From contig NZ_PNCJ01000005.1 in NCBI RefSeq assembly GCF_005887115.1, positions 620,001 through 684,000 of the forward strand: a DNA stretch of 64,000 nt, given 5' to 3'. Made by a program: the position numbers and the translations under genes. The notes under the pieces are model-generated. The model was not told where the DNA came from and did no database searches. It saw nothing but the letters and a program-made list of their open reading frames with translations. This stretch comes from Pseudoalteromonas rubra (GTDB lineage Bacteria > Pseudomonadota > Gammaproteobacteria > Enterobacterales > Alteromonadaceae). Shown piece after piece: positions 51,580-60,205 of the stretch (positions are counted from its first letter, which is position 1; every line of letters starts with the position of its first letter).

Positions 51580-53073
51580 ATGACGTTTAGATATGGTATC
51601 GATCGTCTGGATCTGGACACAGTCAACGGCATTGCCGACGGCAGCATTAAAGCCGAACTGTGTCAGGAAGCGCTGGATAAAATCAACGCCAGCCGCAGTA
51701 ATGTTGACGTAATGGCCGCTTCTGATAAGGCCGTATACGGTATTAACACCGGCTTTGGCCCGCTGTGCGACACGCAAATCTCACCAGAAGAAACCAATCT
51801 GCTGCAAAAAAACCTGCTTATCACTCATGCCGTTGGGGTTGGCGAGCCAATCGCTAAGCCTATTTCCAAGCTGATGTTAATCACCAAAGTTCACGCGCTG
51901 AGCCAGGGCTTCTCAGGTATTCGCCTGGAAACCGTGGAGCGTATGCTGAAGTTTATTGAGTTGGATCTTATTCCTGTGGTGCCGGAGCAAGGCTCTGTGG
52001 GTGCATCGGGTGACCTTGCGCCACTGTCTCACTTATTCCTGCCATTGCTTGGCGAGGGTGAATTCTGGCAGGGTGACAAAATTGTACCTGCGGCCGAAGC
52101 ACTGAAAGAACATGGCCTGGAGCCAATGGAGCTGCATGCCAAAGAAGGCCTGGCCCTGATTAATGGTACTCAGTTTATCCTCTCGCACGCTATCACCGCG
52201 CTGACCAAAATGCGCTATCTTCTGGACTTAGCTGACGTAGCCGGTGCCATGAGTATTGAAGGTATGCAGGGCAGCCAGTCGCCGTTCCGTGAAGAGCTGC
52301 ACCAAATTCGCGCCTTTGCCGGTAATCTGGAAGTAGCCAAGCGGATGCGTCGTTTATTCAAAGATTCGCAAAACATGGCTGACCACGAAGAGTGCGACCG
52401 TGTACAGGACCCGTATTCACTGCGCTGTATTCCACAGGTGCATGGTGCATCTCGTAACGCCTACAACCACCTTAAAGAGCTGGCTGAGATTGAAATGAAC
52501 TCAGTGACCGACAACCCGATTGTGATCAGCAGTGAAGAAGCCATCTCGGGTGGCAGCTTCCATGGTCAGCCTTTGGCCATGGTACTGGATTACGCCTCGA
52601 TTGCCGCCGCTGAGCTGGGCAACATTTCAGACCGCCGCTGTTATTTACTGCTGGAAGGTCTGCACGGCCTGCCGCGCCTGTTGACGACTTCTGGCGGTCT
52701 GAACTCGGGCATGATGATCCCGCAGTACACCACCGCAGCTTTGGTCACGGAAAACAAATCACTGTGCTTCCCGCCATCGGCAGACAGCGTACCCACCTCT
52801 ATGGGCCAGGAAGACCATGTATCTATGGGCAGTATCTCGGGTCGTAAACTGAACCAGATCCTGGGTAACCTGGAAAAAATCTTTGCCATTGAGCTGATGT
52901 ATGCAGCTCAGGCCATTGAGTTCAGACGACCTAACACCTGCTCAGACCTGATTGAAGAGAACTTTGCGCTGATCCGCAGCAAAGTCGCCAAACTTGAAGA
53001 AGACAGACTGCTTAAACCCGACATTGATCACATGGTAGCATTGGTTAAGTCACAAGCATTTACGGTTAACTAA
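51580..53073 (+). CDS. hutH: Histidine ammonia-lyase
   Basis: The 497-residue enzyme has the self-forming MIO cofactor triad Ala142-Ser143-Gly144 in GSVGASGDLAP, plus YGINTGFGPL near 53 and NSVTDNPIV around 308. It removes ammonia from histidine to give urocanate, the first step of histidine use, in the cytoplasm. AGGAG precedes the ATG. hutU follows after 13 bp, so the two form an operon. Confidence 0.96.
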   Translation: MTFRYGIDRLDLDTVNGIADGSIKAELCQEALDKINASRSNVDVMAASDKAVYGINTGFGPLCDTQISPEETNLLQKNLLITHAVGVGEPIAKPISKLMLITKVHALSQGFSGIRLETVERMLKFIELDLIPVVPEQGSVGASGDLAPLSHLFLPLLGEGEFWQGDKIVPAAEALKEHGLEPMELHAKEGLALINGTQFILSHAITALTKMRYLLDLADVAGAMSIEGMQGSQSPFREELHQIRAFAGNLEVAKRMRRLFKDSQNMADHEECDRVQDPYSLRCIPQVHGASRNAYNHLKELAEIEMNSVTDNPIVISSEEAISGGSFHGQPLAMVLDYASIAAAELGNISDRRCYLLLEGLHGLPRLLTTSGGLNSGMMIPQYTTAALVTENKSLCFPPSADSVPTSMGQEDHVSMGSISGRKLNQILGNLEKIFAIELMYAAQAIEFRRPNTCSDLIEENFALIRSKVAKLEEDRLLKPDIDHMVALVKSQAFTVN

Positions 53074-53086
53074 GGGGAAAATAACA

Positions 53087-55099
53087 ATGACCACAACACT
53101 GAGTTTTCAGGACCAAATTAAGCAAGGGATCCCCAGCGAGTTGCCAGCGCCTAAGCCTTACCCGGCTGGTGCCAACCGCGCCCCCAAGCGTAAAGACATT
53201 TTATCAGCCGGCGAAAAGCAACTGGCGCTGCGTAACGCCCTGCGCTATTTCCCGAAAGAATGGCATCAGGAGCTGGCGGTAGAATTCGCCGAAGAGCTGA
53301 AAAACTTCGGCCGTATTTATATGTACCGCTTTAAGCCTAACTACGACCTTAAAGCGCGTTCTGTCAGCGATTATCCGGCCAAGTGTCAGCAAGCGGCAGC
53401 CATCATGCTGATGATCGACAACAACCTGGATCCGGCAGTTGCCCAACACCCGGAGGAGTTGATCACTTACGGCGGTAACGGTGCAGTATTCCAAAACTGG
53501 GCGCAATACCTGCTTGCCATGAAGTACCTGAGCGAGATGGAAAGCGACCAGACATTACACATTTACTCTGGTCACCCGATGGGCTTGTTCCCGTCAAGCG
53601 AAGATGCGCCGCGCGTTGTTGTCACTAATGGTATGATGATCCCGAACTATTCAAAGCCTGATGACTGGGAAAAATTCAATGCACTGGGCGTGACTCAGTA
53701 CGGCCAGATGACGGCGGGTTCTTTCATGTACATTGGTCCGCAGGGCATTGTTCATGGCACCACCATCACCGTGATGAACGCATTCCGTAAAGTTCTTGAG
53801 CAAGGTGACAGCCCGAAAGGCAAAATCTTCCTCACCGCCGGTCTTGGTGGCATGAGTGGCGCACAACCTAAAGCGGGTAACATCGCTAACTGTATTACCG
53901 TCTGTGCCGAGGTAAACCCGGCTGCTGCCACTAAGCGTCACCAGCAAGGCTGGGTTGATGAGCTGATCGACAACATGGACGAGTTGGTTGCGCGGGTTAA
54001 AACCGCGCAGGCGAACGAAGAAGTGGTATCAATTGCCTACATCGGTAACATTGTCGATGTTTGGGAAACCTTCTATGAACAGGATATTTTCATTCACCTG
54101 GGGTCAGATCAGACGTCGCTGCATAACCCTTGGTCAGGCGGTTATTACCCGGCAGACATCAGCTTTGAAGAGTCCAACCGACTGATCCGTGAAGAGCCTG
54201 AGGTCTTCAAAGAAAAAGTACAGGCAACGCTTAAACGTCACGCTGATGCGGTGAATAAGCATACAGCCCGTGGCACTTACTTCTTCGATTACGGTAATGC
54301 CTTCTTGTTAGAATCATCTCGTGCCGGTGGCGATGTCATGGCTGAAAATGGCATCGACTTTAAATATCCGTCTTATGTACAGGATATTCTTGGCCCGATG
54401 TGTTTTGACTACGGCTTTGGTCCGTTCCGTTGGGTGTGTGCCTCTGGTAATCCGGCTGATCTGGACAAAACCGATGCCATCGCGGCTGAGGTGTTGAACA
54501 AGATCATGGCGGAATCGCCAGAAGAGATCCAGCAGCAGATGCAGGACAACATTACCTGGATCAAAGATGCCAAGCAAAACAAACTGGTTGTAGGGTCACA
54601 GGCGCGTATTCTCTATGCCGATGCACAAGGTCGTATGGAAATAGCTAAAGCCTTTAACGATGCAATTGCTCGTGGCGACATTGGTCCGGTCGTATTAGGT
54701 CGCGACCACCACGATGTGAGTGGTACAGATTCACCGTTCCGCGAAACATCGAACATTTATGATGGCAGCCGCTTCACCGCAGATATGGCCATTCATAACG
54801 TGATTGGCGACAGCTTCCGTGGTGCAACCTGGGTGTCTATCCACAACGGTGGTGGCGTTGGCTGGGGCGAAGTGATCAACGGCGGTTTTGGTATGGTGCT
54901 GGATGGTAGCAGCGATGCTGAGCGTCGTCTTAAGTCTATGCTGTTGTTTGATGTCAATAATGGTATTGCACGTCGCAGCTGGGCTCGCAACGAAGAAGCC
55001 AACTTTGCGATTAAACGCGAAATGGCCCGCACGCCTAAGCTTAAAGTAACCCTGCCAAATGGCGTAGACGACGAGATTTTAAATAATCTGTCGCTGTAA
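53087..55099 (+). CDS. hutU: Urocanate hydratase, long form
   Basis: Urocanase features are clear: LITYGGNGAVFQNWAQY, YGQMTAGSFMYIGPQGIVHGT, LTAGLGGMSGAQPKAG (NAD-binding glycines) and the late GATWVSIHNGGGVGWGE. It hydrates urocanate to imidazolonepropionate using bound NAD. The length (670 residues) is about 110 more than the E. coli/Pseudomonas-type enzyme; the extra part is mainly an N-terminal extension and internal insertions, as in the long form of Bacteroidetes and some marine bacteria. hutI, hutG and hutC are not in the window. Confidence 0.95.
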   Translation: MTTTLSFQDQIKQGIPSELPAPKPYPAGANRAPKRKDILSAGEKQLALRNALRYFPKEWHQELAVEFAEELKNFGRIYMYRFKPNYDLKARSVSDYPAKCQQAAAIMLMIDNNLDPAVAQHPEELITYGGNGAVFQNWAQYLLAMKYLSEMESDQTLHIYSGHPMGLFPSSEDAPRVVVTNGMMIPNYSKPDDWEKFNALGVTQYGQMTAGSFMYIGPQGIVHGTTITVMNAFRKVLEQGDSPKGKIFLTAGLGGMSGAQPKAGNIANCITVCAEVNPAAATKRHQQGWVDELIDNMDELVARVKTAQANEEVVSIAYIGNIVDVWETFYEQDIFIHLGSDQTSLHNPWSGGYYPADISFEESNRLIREEPEVFKEKVQATLKRHADAVNKHTARGTYFFDYGNAFLLESSRAGGDVMAENGIDFKYPSYVQDILGPMCFDYGFGPFRWVCASGNPADLDKTDAIAAEVLNKIMAESPEEIQQQMQDNITWIKDAKQNKLVVGSQARILYADAQGRMEIAKAFNDAIARGDIGPVVLGRDHHDVSGTDSPFRETSNIYDGSRFTADMAIHNVIGDSFRGATWVSIHNGGGVGWGEVINGGFGMVLDGSSDAERRLKSMLLFDVNNGIARRSWARNEEANFAIKREMARTPKLKVTLPNGVDDEILNNLSL

Positions 55100-55120
55100 G
55101 CTTCTGCTTAAGGATTGGAA

Positions 55121-55146
55121 AAGGCTGCCTGAGGCAGCCTTTTTTA
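55121..55146 (+). terminator. Terminator of hutHU
   Basis: AAGGCTGCC and GGCAGCCTT form a perfect 9-bp stem with a 3-base loop, followed by T residues. It lies 22 bp after the hutU stop. Confidence 0.88.
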
Positions 55147-55383
55147 TGAGCCATGCGCTAATGGCGTGGCAATTCACGCGCAGGAAATAACTAAGCCATT
55201 GTTTTTATAGTCAATATCTTTATTACCCACAGATTTTGTGACTATCTTGTGAGTAACTCTGGCATTATTCAGCTACCAGGTAGCCTGTCAGGCATGGGCT
55301 TTTATATTTACAGCACCGAAGCTTCTCCACCGAGCAATCACATAGAAATAAAGTGCCACTCAGACGATAACCACGAGTAGCGA

Positions 55384-56619
55384 CTAGTGACGCAGTGCTG
55401 GCAACAAAGATGCACCAGTGCCATCCACCTCAGACAGCAAATCCAGGCCCAGGATCTGTGCCACAACAGGATAAATATCGAGGTTTTTCACTGGGCCAAT
55501 CTTCACCCCCTGTTTAAACGCCGGGCCCACAGCAACAAAGGTCGCATGCATATCCTGTGTAACAGCAAAACCATGCGTACCATAATGTTTGTCTTTATCA
55601 TCGTATGCAAAATAGCGCGGTGCCTGAGTTTCTATCACAATATCGGCCGTCGTTGCATCTATTGTCACACCACGACTTTTGAGTGTATCTTCATTGAGGA
55701 CATCATAGCGACCACGGGCATTGCGTTTCAGCTGTGCTCGAACCTCCCCCAGGTTCACATCTGTATTGGGTCGCTTATATAGCCAGACCTGCGTACCACT
55801 GTTTTTTACTATAAAGTCGCTCAGATCAGTGCCCAGATCAGAAAGCTGCAAACTCAAGTCAGGATCCAGCTGGGCCATGCCATGGTCTGAGACAATAATA
55901 AGGTTGACGTCCTGTTCTACTTCACGCTGTATGCGCCGTGCAAGCTGGCCTATTAACTTATCCACCTTTTGCACCGCCTCGTAGGTCTGCTGTGCATCGG
56001 GACCAAAATCATGCCCCATTGTATCGACCAGTGAAAAATATCCGGCAACAAAGCGAGGGCGAGTCTGCTCTGGCAATTTCAGCCACTGAATAATTTGATC
56101 AATACGTTGCTGGTAATCACTGTGCTTAGAGTAGTGGTAAAAATAGCTGGGAGTCATACCATTGAAGCGGGCATCGGATTCAGGCCAGAAATAAGTCGCC
56201 GCTTTTAGGCCCTGCATTTGTGCCAAATTCCAAAGCGGGATCCCTTTTAACCAGGAGCTGTCATCCTGGCCATACCCCATTTTATAACACTGGTTACGGT
56301 CTTTATCACAAAAGTGGTTGCCTACAATACCATGATTGGACGGCAGCAAGCCGGTTATAATCGAGAGATGATTGGGAAAAGTCTTGGTTGGGTATACAGG
56401 CTCCAGATACTCTGCCCTGACTCCCTGTGCAGCCAAAGAAGCCAGGTTCTTTGCATTATGCTTTTCAATGTAATCCCAGCGAAAGCCATCCAGTGAGAAT
56501 ATCACCACACTTTGCTCTGACGCCTCAACTGATGCTGCCTTAACCGGCAATATAAAAGCAGCACTAAAAACTGTGGTAACAAAAATCAGCAAAACCGATA
56601 ATGCGCGAGTTGTCATCAT
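55384..56619 (-). CDS. Secreted nucleotide pyrophosphatase/phosphodiesterase
   Basis: Starting at one of two adjacent ATG codons (56619 or 56616), the protein has a signal peptide (to about VKAAS). It then has the alkaline-phosphatase-superfamily metal set of the NPP type: first Asp in FSLDGFRWDY, nucleophile Thr in YPTKTFPNH, then VDTMGHDFGPD, VSDHGMAQLD and YGTHGF. Such enzymes cleave nucleotide pyrophosphates or phosphodiesters, here probably in the periplasm for phosphate or nucleotide scavenging. The exact substrate is unknown. Confidence 0.88.
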   Translation of the reverse strand: MMTTRALSVLLIFVTTVFSAAFILPVKAASVEASEQSVVIFSLDGFRWDYIEKHNAKNLASLAAQGVRAEYLEPVYPTKTFPNHLSIITGLLPSNHGIVGNHFCDKDRNQCYKMGYGQDDSSWLKGIPLWNLAQMQGLKAATYFWPESDARFNGMTPSYFYHYSKHSDYQQRIDQIIQWLKLPEQTRPRFVAGYFSLVDTMGHDFGPDAQQTYEAVQKVDKLIGQLARRIQREVEQDVNLIIVSDHGMAQLDPDLSLQLSDLGTDLSDFIVKNSGTQVWLYKRPNTDVNLGEVRAQLKRNARGRYDVLNEDTLKSRGVTIDATTADIVIETQAPRYFAYDDKDKHYGTHGFAVTQDMHATFVAVGPAFKQGVKIGPVKNLDIYPVVAQILGLDLLSEVDGTGASLLPALRH

Positions 56620-56759
56620 GCCCTTTGTTCCTAAAACAATAAACCAACGGGCGCACTGTAAAACTAAAAGATGAATAAAATGAAGGACCTTTTGCCGAGA
56701 CAGGGCATATTTTCGACTAACCACAGATTTTCAGGACGAGTTACCCGCCCTGATCTCAG

Positions 56760-57800
56760 TTATCGCAAATGCTGGACCAGAGTCCACTGTTCACCTGTGC
56801 AACTCACCTCAGCCAGCGCACCATTGATCATCACCATGTTGGGAGCAATATGAGAAACGTCCACTCCCGTCACAACCGGAATAGTCAAATCCCCTAGTGC
56901 CATTTTGACAGCGGTATCTCCGTCAAACGCTTTTCCGGCACACCCCGACACGGCATTACGGCCTATAAGGATGCCGGCAGCATGTTCAAACGCACCGCGT
57001 AATTTGAGACTTTGTAAAGCCCGGTAATAGCCAGTTGGTGACTGCTCGGCATTTTCAAAGTAAAAGATAAGCTTGTCATCCGGGTGCCTGTCGAGCAATC
57101 TTTGCGGATCAAAGAACTCAGAGCCAAACATCAGCATATGCGTGTCCAGGCATCCCCCCAACAAGCGCCCGCTAAACGACAGTGAGCCATCAAGCTGTTC
57201 ATCATGATGTAATCGCTGCCAGGCACTTTTCTCCGTCAAATTAAATACCGCTTCGCTGTCTTGCACATAATTGCTGTAGCCTTGTTCAAAAAAGGGCGCG
57301 GGATATTGCGTAAACGAACTGCCTGATGCCGTATACAAGTGCTTAAATGTGTTGGCGGTCAAGGGATCCGGCTGTGCCAGTGAAAGCTGCATCAGGTTAG
57401 TGCAATGACACGTAGCCCAGCCCAGTTTACTGGTAAATGCACTCAGCACGGTGCTGATATCTGAAAACCCCATCAGCCATTTTGGTCGGGCATGTTGCAG
57501 CGCCTCCCAGTCAAGCAAGGGCAACAAATCCATGGCAATTTCACCGCCCCAGGGGGCCATAATGGCATCAACCTGATCGTCCATTAAAAATCGCATAAGT
57601 TCTTCAACGCGCTGGGCTGGCGGTGCGCTGACATGCAACTGATCCTCCCTTAAACACTGACCCTCGAGCACCTTAAACCCACGTAGCACCAGGTCTTGTA
57701 ACACTCTGTCAAGGCGAGCGTGTAAAGGTGTTGGTACACCACTGGAAAAGGCGGTAACAGCAATCGTACTGTTTGAGGTTAAGGGGGCGGGATAGTACAT
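56760..57800 (-). CDS. S66 peptidase (LD-carboxypeptidase/MccF-like)
   Basis: The 346-residue protein has the S66 order: AFSSGVPTPLHARLDR near the start, MAPWGGEIAMDLLPLLD near 102, nucleophile Ser in MGFSDISTVL near 133 and a late His-containing end. S66 members are LD-carboxypeptidases (peptidoglycan recycling) or MccF-type enzymes that inactivate microcin C-like antibiotics. The length and the GFSDIST form fit the MccF-like group better, but no microcin genes are near. It is cytoplasmic (no signal). Confidence 0.85.
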   Translation of the reverse strand: MYYPAPLTSNSTIAVTAFSSGVPTPLHARLDRVLQDLVLRGFKVLEGQCLREDQLHVSAPPAQRVEELMRFLMDDQVDAIMAPWGGEIAMDLLPLLDWEALQHARPKWLMGFSDISTVLSAFTSKLGWATCHCTNLMQLSLAQPDPLTANTFKHLYTASGSSFTQYPAPFFEQGYSNYVQDSEAVFNLTEKSAWQRLHHDEQLDGSLSFSGRLLGGCLDTHMLMFGSEFFDPQRLLDRHPDDKLIFYFENAEQSPTGYYRALQSLKLRGAFEHAAGILIGRNAVSGCAGKAFDGDTAVKMALGDLTIPVVTGVDVSHIAPNMVMINGALAEVSCTGEQWTLVQHLR

Positions 57801-57969
57801 AAGGCATCCTTTTTACATGCTAAAAATTTAAAACCATTTAATTCATCACGTTAGGCATGTATTAATCACATAATTTCCTCACTTTGTCACCTCGTTTCGC
57901 GCCTTTCTCACGCTTTTTGTACTTGTTCAGACAACAATGAGCTTAGCTTTTTACGAAACGGATAAAATA

Positions 57970-60156
57970 ATGAATAAGTTGAACGCACTAAGCTTAGCAA
58001 TGTGTACTTTATATGCGGCCTGTAGCACAGCCGAACAATCGTCTGCTCACATTCGACCCTGGCAACAATTTACGCAAAGCGAAACGGCGATCCCCCGCCT
58101 GAACAACGCGCCACTCATAGATGGTGAGCTCTCAGCCACGGAGTGGCAAAATGCTCGCGTTATCACAGAGTTTGTTGAATTCCGTCCAACCATTGGCGGG
58201 ACACCCAGATATCCGATCACGGCATATGTTGCCTACGATGAGCAATACTTTTATGTTGCAGCAAAAATTACCCAACCCGCCGAAACCATTACGGACAGAG
58301 TGTTGACCCAGGGTGAGCGGATCTGGAACGAAGACTATTTTGGCCTCATCTTAGACACCAACCATGACAAGTCAGACGGCTACCTGTTTCATGTTACCCC
58401 TTCTGGTGTGCGTGAAGACGGCCTGGTCAATGGCACCGAGTATATTGCCGAGTGGAAAACACTCTGGTACGCCAAAACTCAGCAACAGGACGACGGCTGG
58501 ACAGTTGAAATTGCAATCCCCATGCAGTCTATGTCTTTTGACCCTGATGCCAAAAACTGGGGATTACAACTACGCCACAAACTATCCAGCCCGTATGTAC
58601 AATCGTTCTGGAATCTCAATAACCCAAACTCGTATGGCTGGCATGCCTCGCAAACCGCACCAATCTCCGGGCTCAATAACTTAGGCCAGGGCCTGGGAAT
58701 CGAAGTCAAACCCGGCCTTGCTTACAAAGAGACGCAAACAGAAAATCGCTTTGAGCCCTCACTGGATGCGACTTACCGGTTTACGCCGAGTCTGACCGGT
58801 CAGCTTACACTCAATACAGATTTTTCGGGTACAGACGTTGATGAAATTGAAATGAACATGACACGGTTTGGCCAGTACTACAGTGAAAAGCGCGATTTCT
58901 TCTTGCAGGATAGCCAGATTTTTCGTTTTGGTGGCATGGACGATGACGATAACAACGGCATGCCCTTTTATTCTCGCCGCATTGGTCAGGGCCCTCAATC
59001 AGGTGTGCTGGATGTAAACTGGGGGACTAAATTAACAGGCCGGATTGGTAATACAGATCTTGGCGTAATGAGCGTTAATCAGGAACGTGACGGCCATCTC
59101 GAAGAAACAACCCAACTCAGTGTGGCCAGAGCCAAACAACATATTGGTGAGCGCCACCAGCTGGGTGCCATTTTTACCCATGGCAGCGCCGATGACAATC
59201 ACAGTCAGGCACTGACAGGTATTGACTATCGCTTTGATGATTTACTATTTGGTGAAGAGCAGTTTATTGCCAATGCCTTCTATCAGTCTGTTGACGTCCC
59301 CAATAAGACAGCCGATAGCGATGCAAAATCCTATGGCCTGGCATTCAAACTGCCCAACGACAAATTTTATCTGGATACCAAGTATCGCTATATCGGCAAA
59401 GATTTTAATCCGGCGATGGGCTTTGTGAACCGTACTGACCTTAAATACTACCATCTCACCAGTCACTATCGGGTGCGCCCGCAATCAGGCTGGCTGGGAG
59501 ACAATCTCAACCTCTATCAGGTCAGAACCTATTATAAGCGCTGGGAAAATACCGAAGGTGAGAAAAAAGGCCAGCAGCTGTTCGTACAACCTTTAATTAT
59601 ACAAACCCGGTCTCACGACTATTTCTCCGTCAGCTACGATATGTACAATAAAGTGCTCAGAAACCCCTTTAAGTTTCGTGAGAATATTCAGTTTGCCGAG
59701 GGAGAGTATGATTACAATCAATGGAACATTTATTATGAAACGGCCAGTGACCGACCTGTTTTTGTTAGTGGCCGGCTCGTCAAAGGGGATTTCTTTGATG
59801 CTGATCTCGAACGTTTTAGTCTGACCATTAACACTCGCCCAAACAAGCATTTGTACGTGCAACTTGGCCGTCATATGTACTACTATGAGCGTGCCGGCGA
59901 AAAGAGCAACATGTATAACACCCGACTAAAAGTGAATATCGCCTTTAACAGCGAGTGGTCATGGAACTCACTGTTGCAACACAACACTCAATCCGACAGC
60001 TTCTCACTCTTTAGTCGGTTGCGCTACGAGCCTGCACCGGATGAGCTTTACCAGCTAAGCATCAACAAAGGATATGATCTTGAGGACGGCTGGCACGATA
60101 AAAAAAGCGTTTTCTCCGAAACTGCCATCAAACTAAACTACACCTATCGCTGGTGA
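57970..60156 (+). CDS. CBM9-like/DUF5916 outer-membrane protein
   Basis: The ATG at 57970 gives a lipoprotein-like signal ending AACS. Residues about 50-220 form a CBM9-type sandwich (IDGELSATEWQNARV, YVAYDEQYFYVAAKI, DGWTVEIAIPMQSM). The rest is a DUF5916-type beta barrel (YSEKRDFFLQD, LDTKYRYIGKDFNPAMGFV) ending in an aromatic residue (YRW), the mark of an outer-membrane barrel. The family often occurs with peptide or glycan degradation genes; the ligand is unknown. It is convergent with the regulator at 60206. Confidence 0.85.
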   Translation: MNKLNALSLAMCTLYAACSTAEQSSAHIRPWQQFTQSETAIPRLNNAPLIDGELSATEWQNARVITEFVEFRPTIGGTPRYPITAYVAYDEQYFYVAAKITQPAETITDRVLTQGERIWNEDYFGLILDTNHDKSDGYLFHVTPSGVREDGLVNGTEYIAEWKTLWYAKTQQQDDGWTVEIAIPMQSMSFDPDAKNWGLQLRHKLSSPYVQSFWNLNNPNSYGWHASQTAPISGLNNLGQGLGIEVKPGLAYKETQTENRFEPSLDATYRFTPSLTGQLTLNTDFSGTDVDEIEMNMTRFGQYYSEKRDFFLQDSQIFRFGGMDDDDNNGMPFYSRRIGQGPQSGVLDVNWGTKLTGRIGNTDLGVMSVNQERDGHLEETTQLSVARAKQHIGERHQLGAIFTHGSADDNHSQALTGIDYRFDDLLFGEEQFIANAFYQSVDVPNKTADSDAKSYGLAFKLPNDKFYLDTKYRYIGKDFNPAMGFVNRTDLKYYHLTSHYRVRPQSGWLGDNLNLYQVRTYYKRWENTEGEKKGQQLFVQPLIIQTRSHDYFSVSYDMYNKVLRNPFKFRENIQFAEGEYDYNQWNIYYETASDRPVFVSGRLVKGDFFDADLERFSLTINTRPNKHLYVQLGRHMYYYERAGEKSNMYNTRLKVNIAFNSEWSWNSLLQHNTQSDSFSLFSRLRYEPAPDELYQLSINKGYDLEDGWHDKKSVFSETAIKLNYTYRW

Positions 60157-60205
60157 TGTGGACCTTAACTATGAGCGCTGTCAGCCTGCTGCAACGCTCA
60201 TGCAG

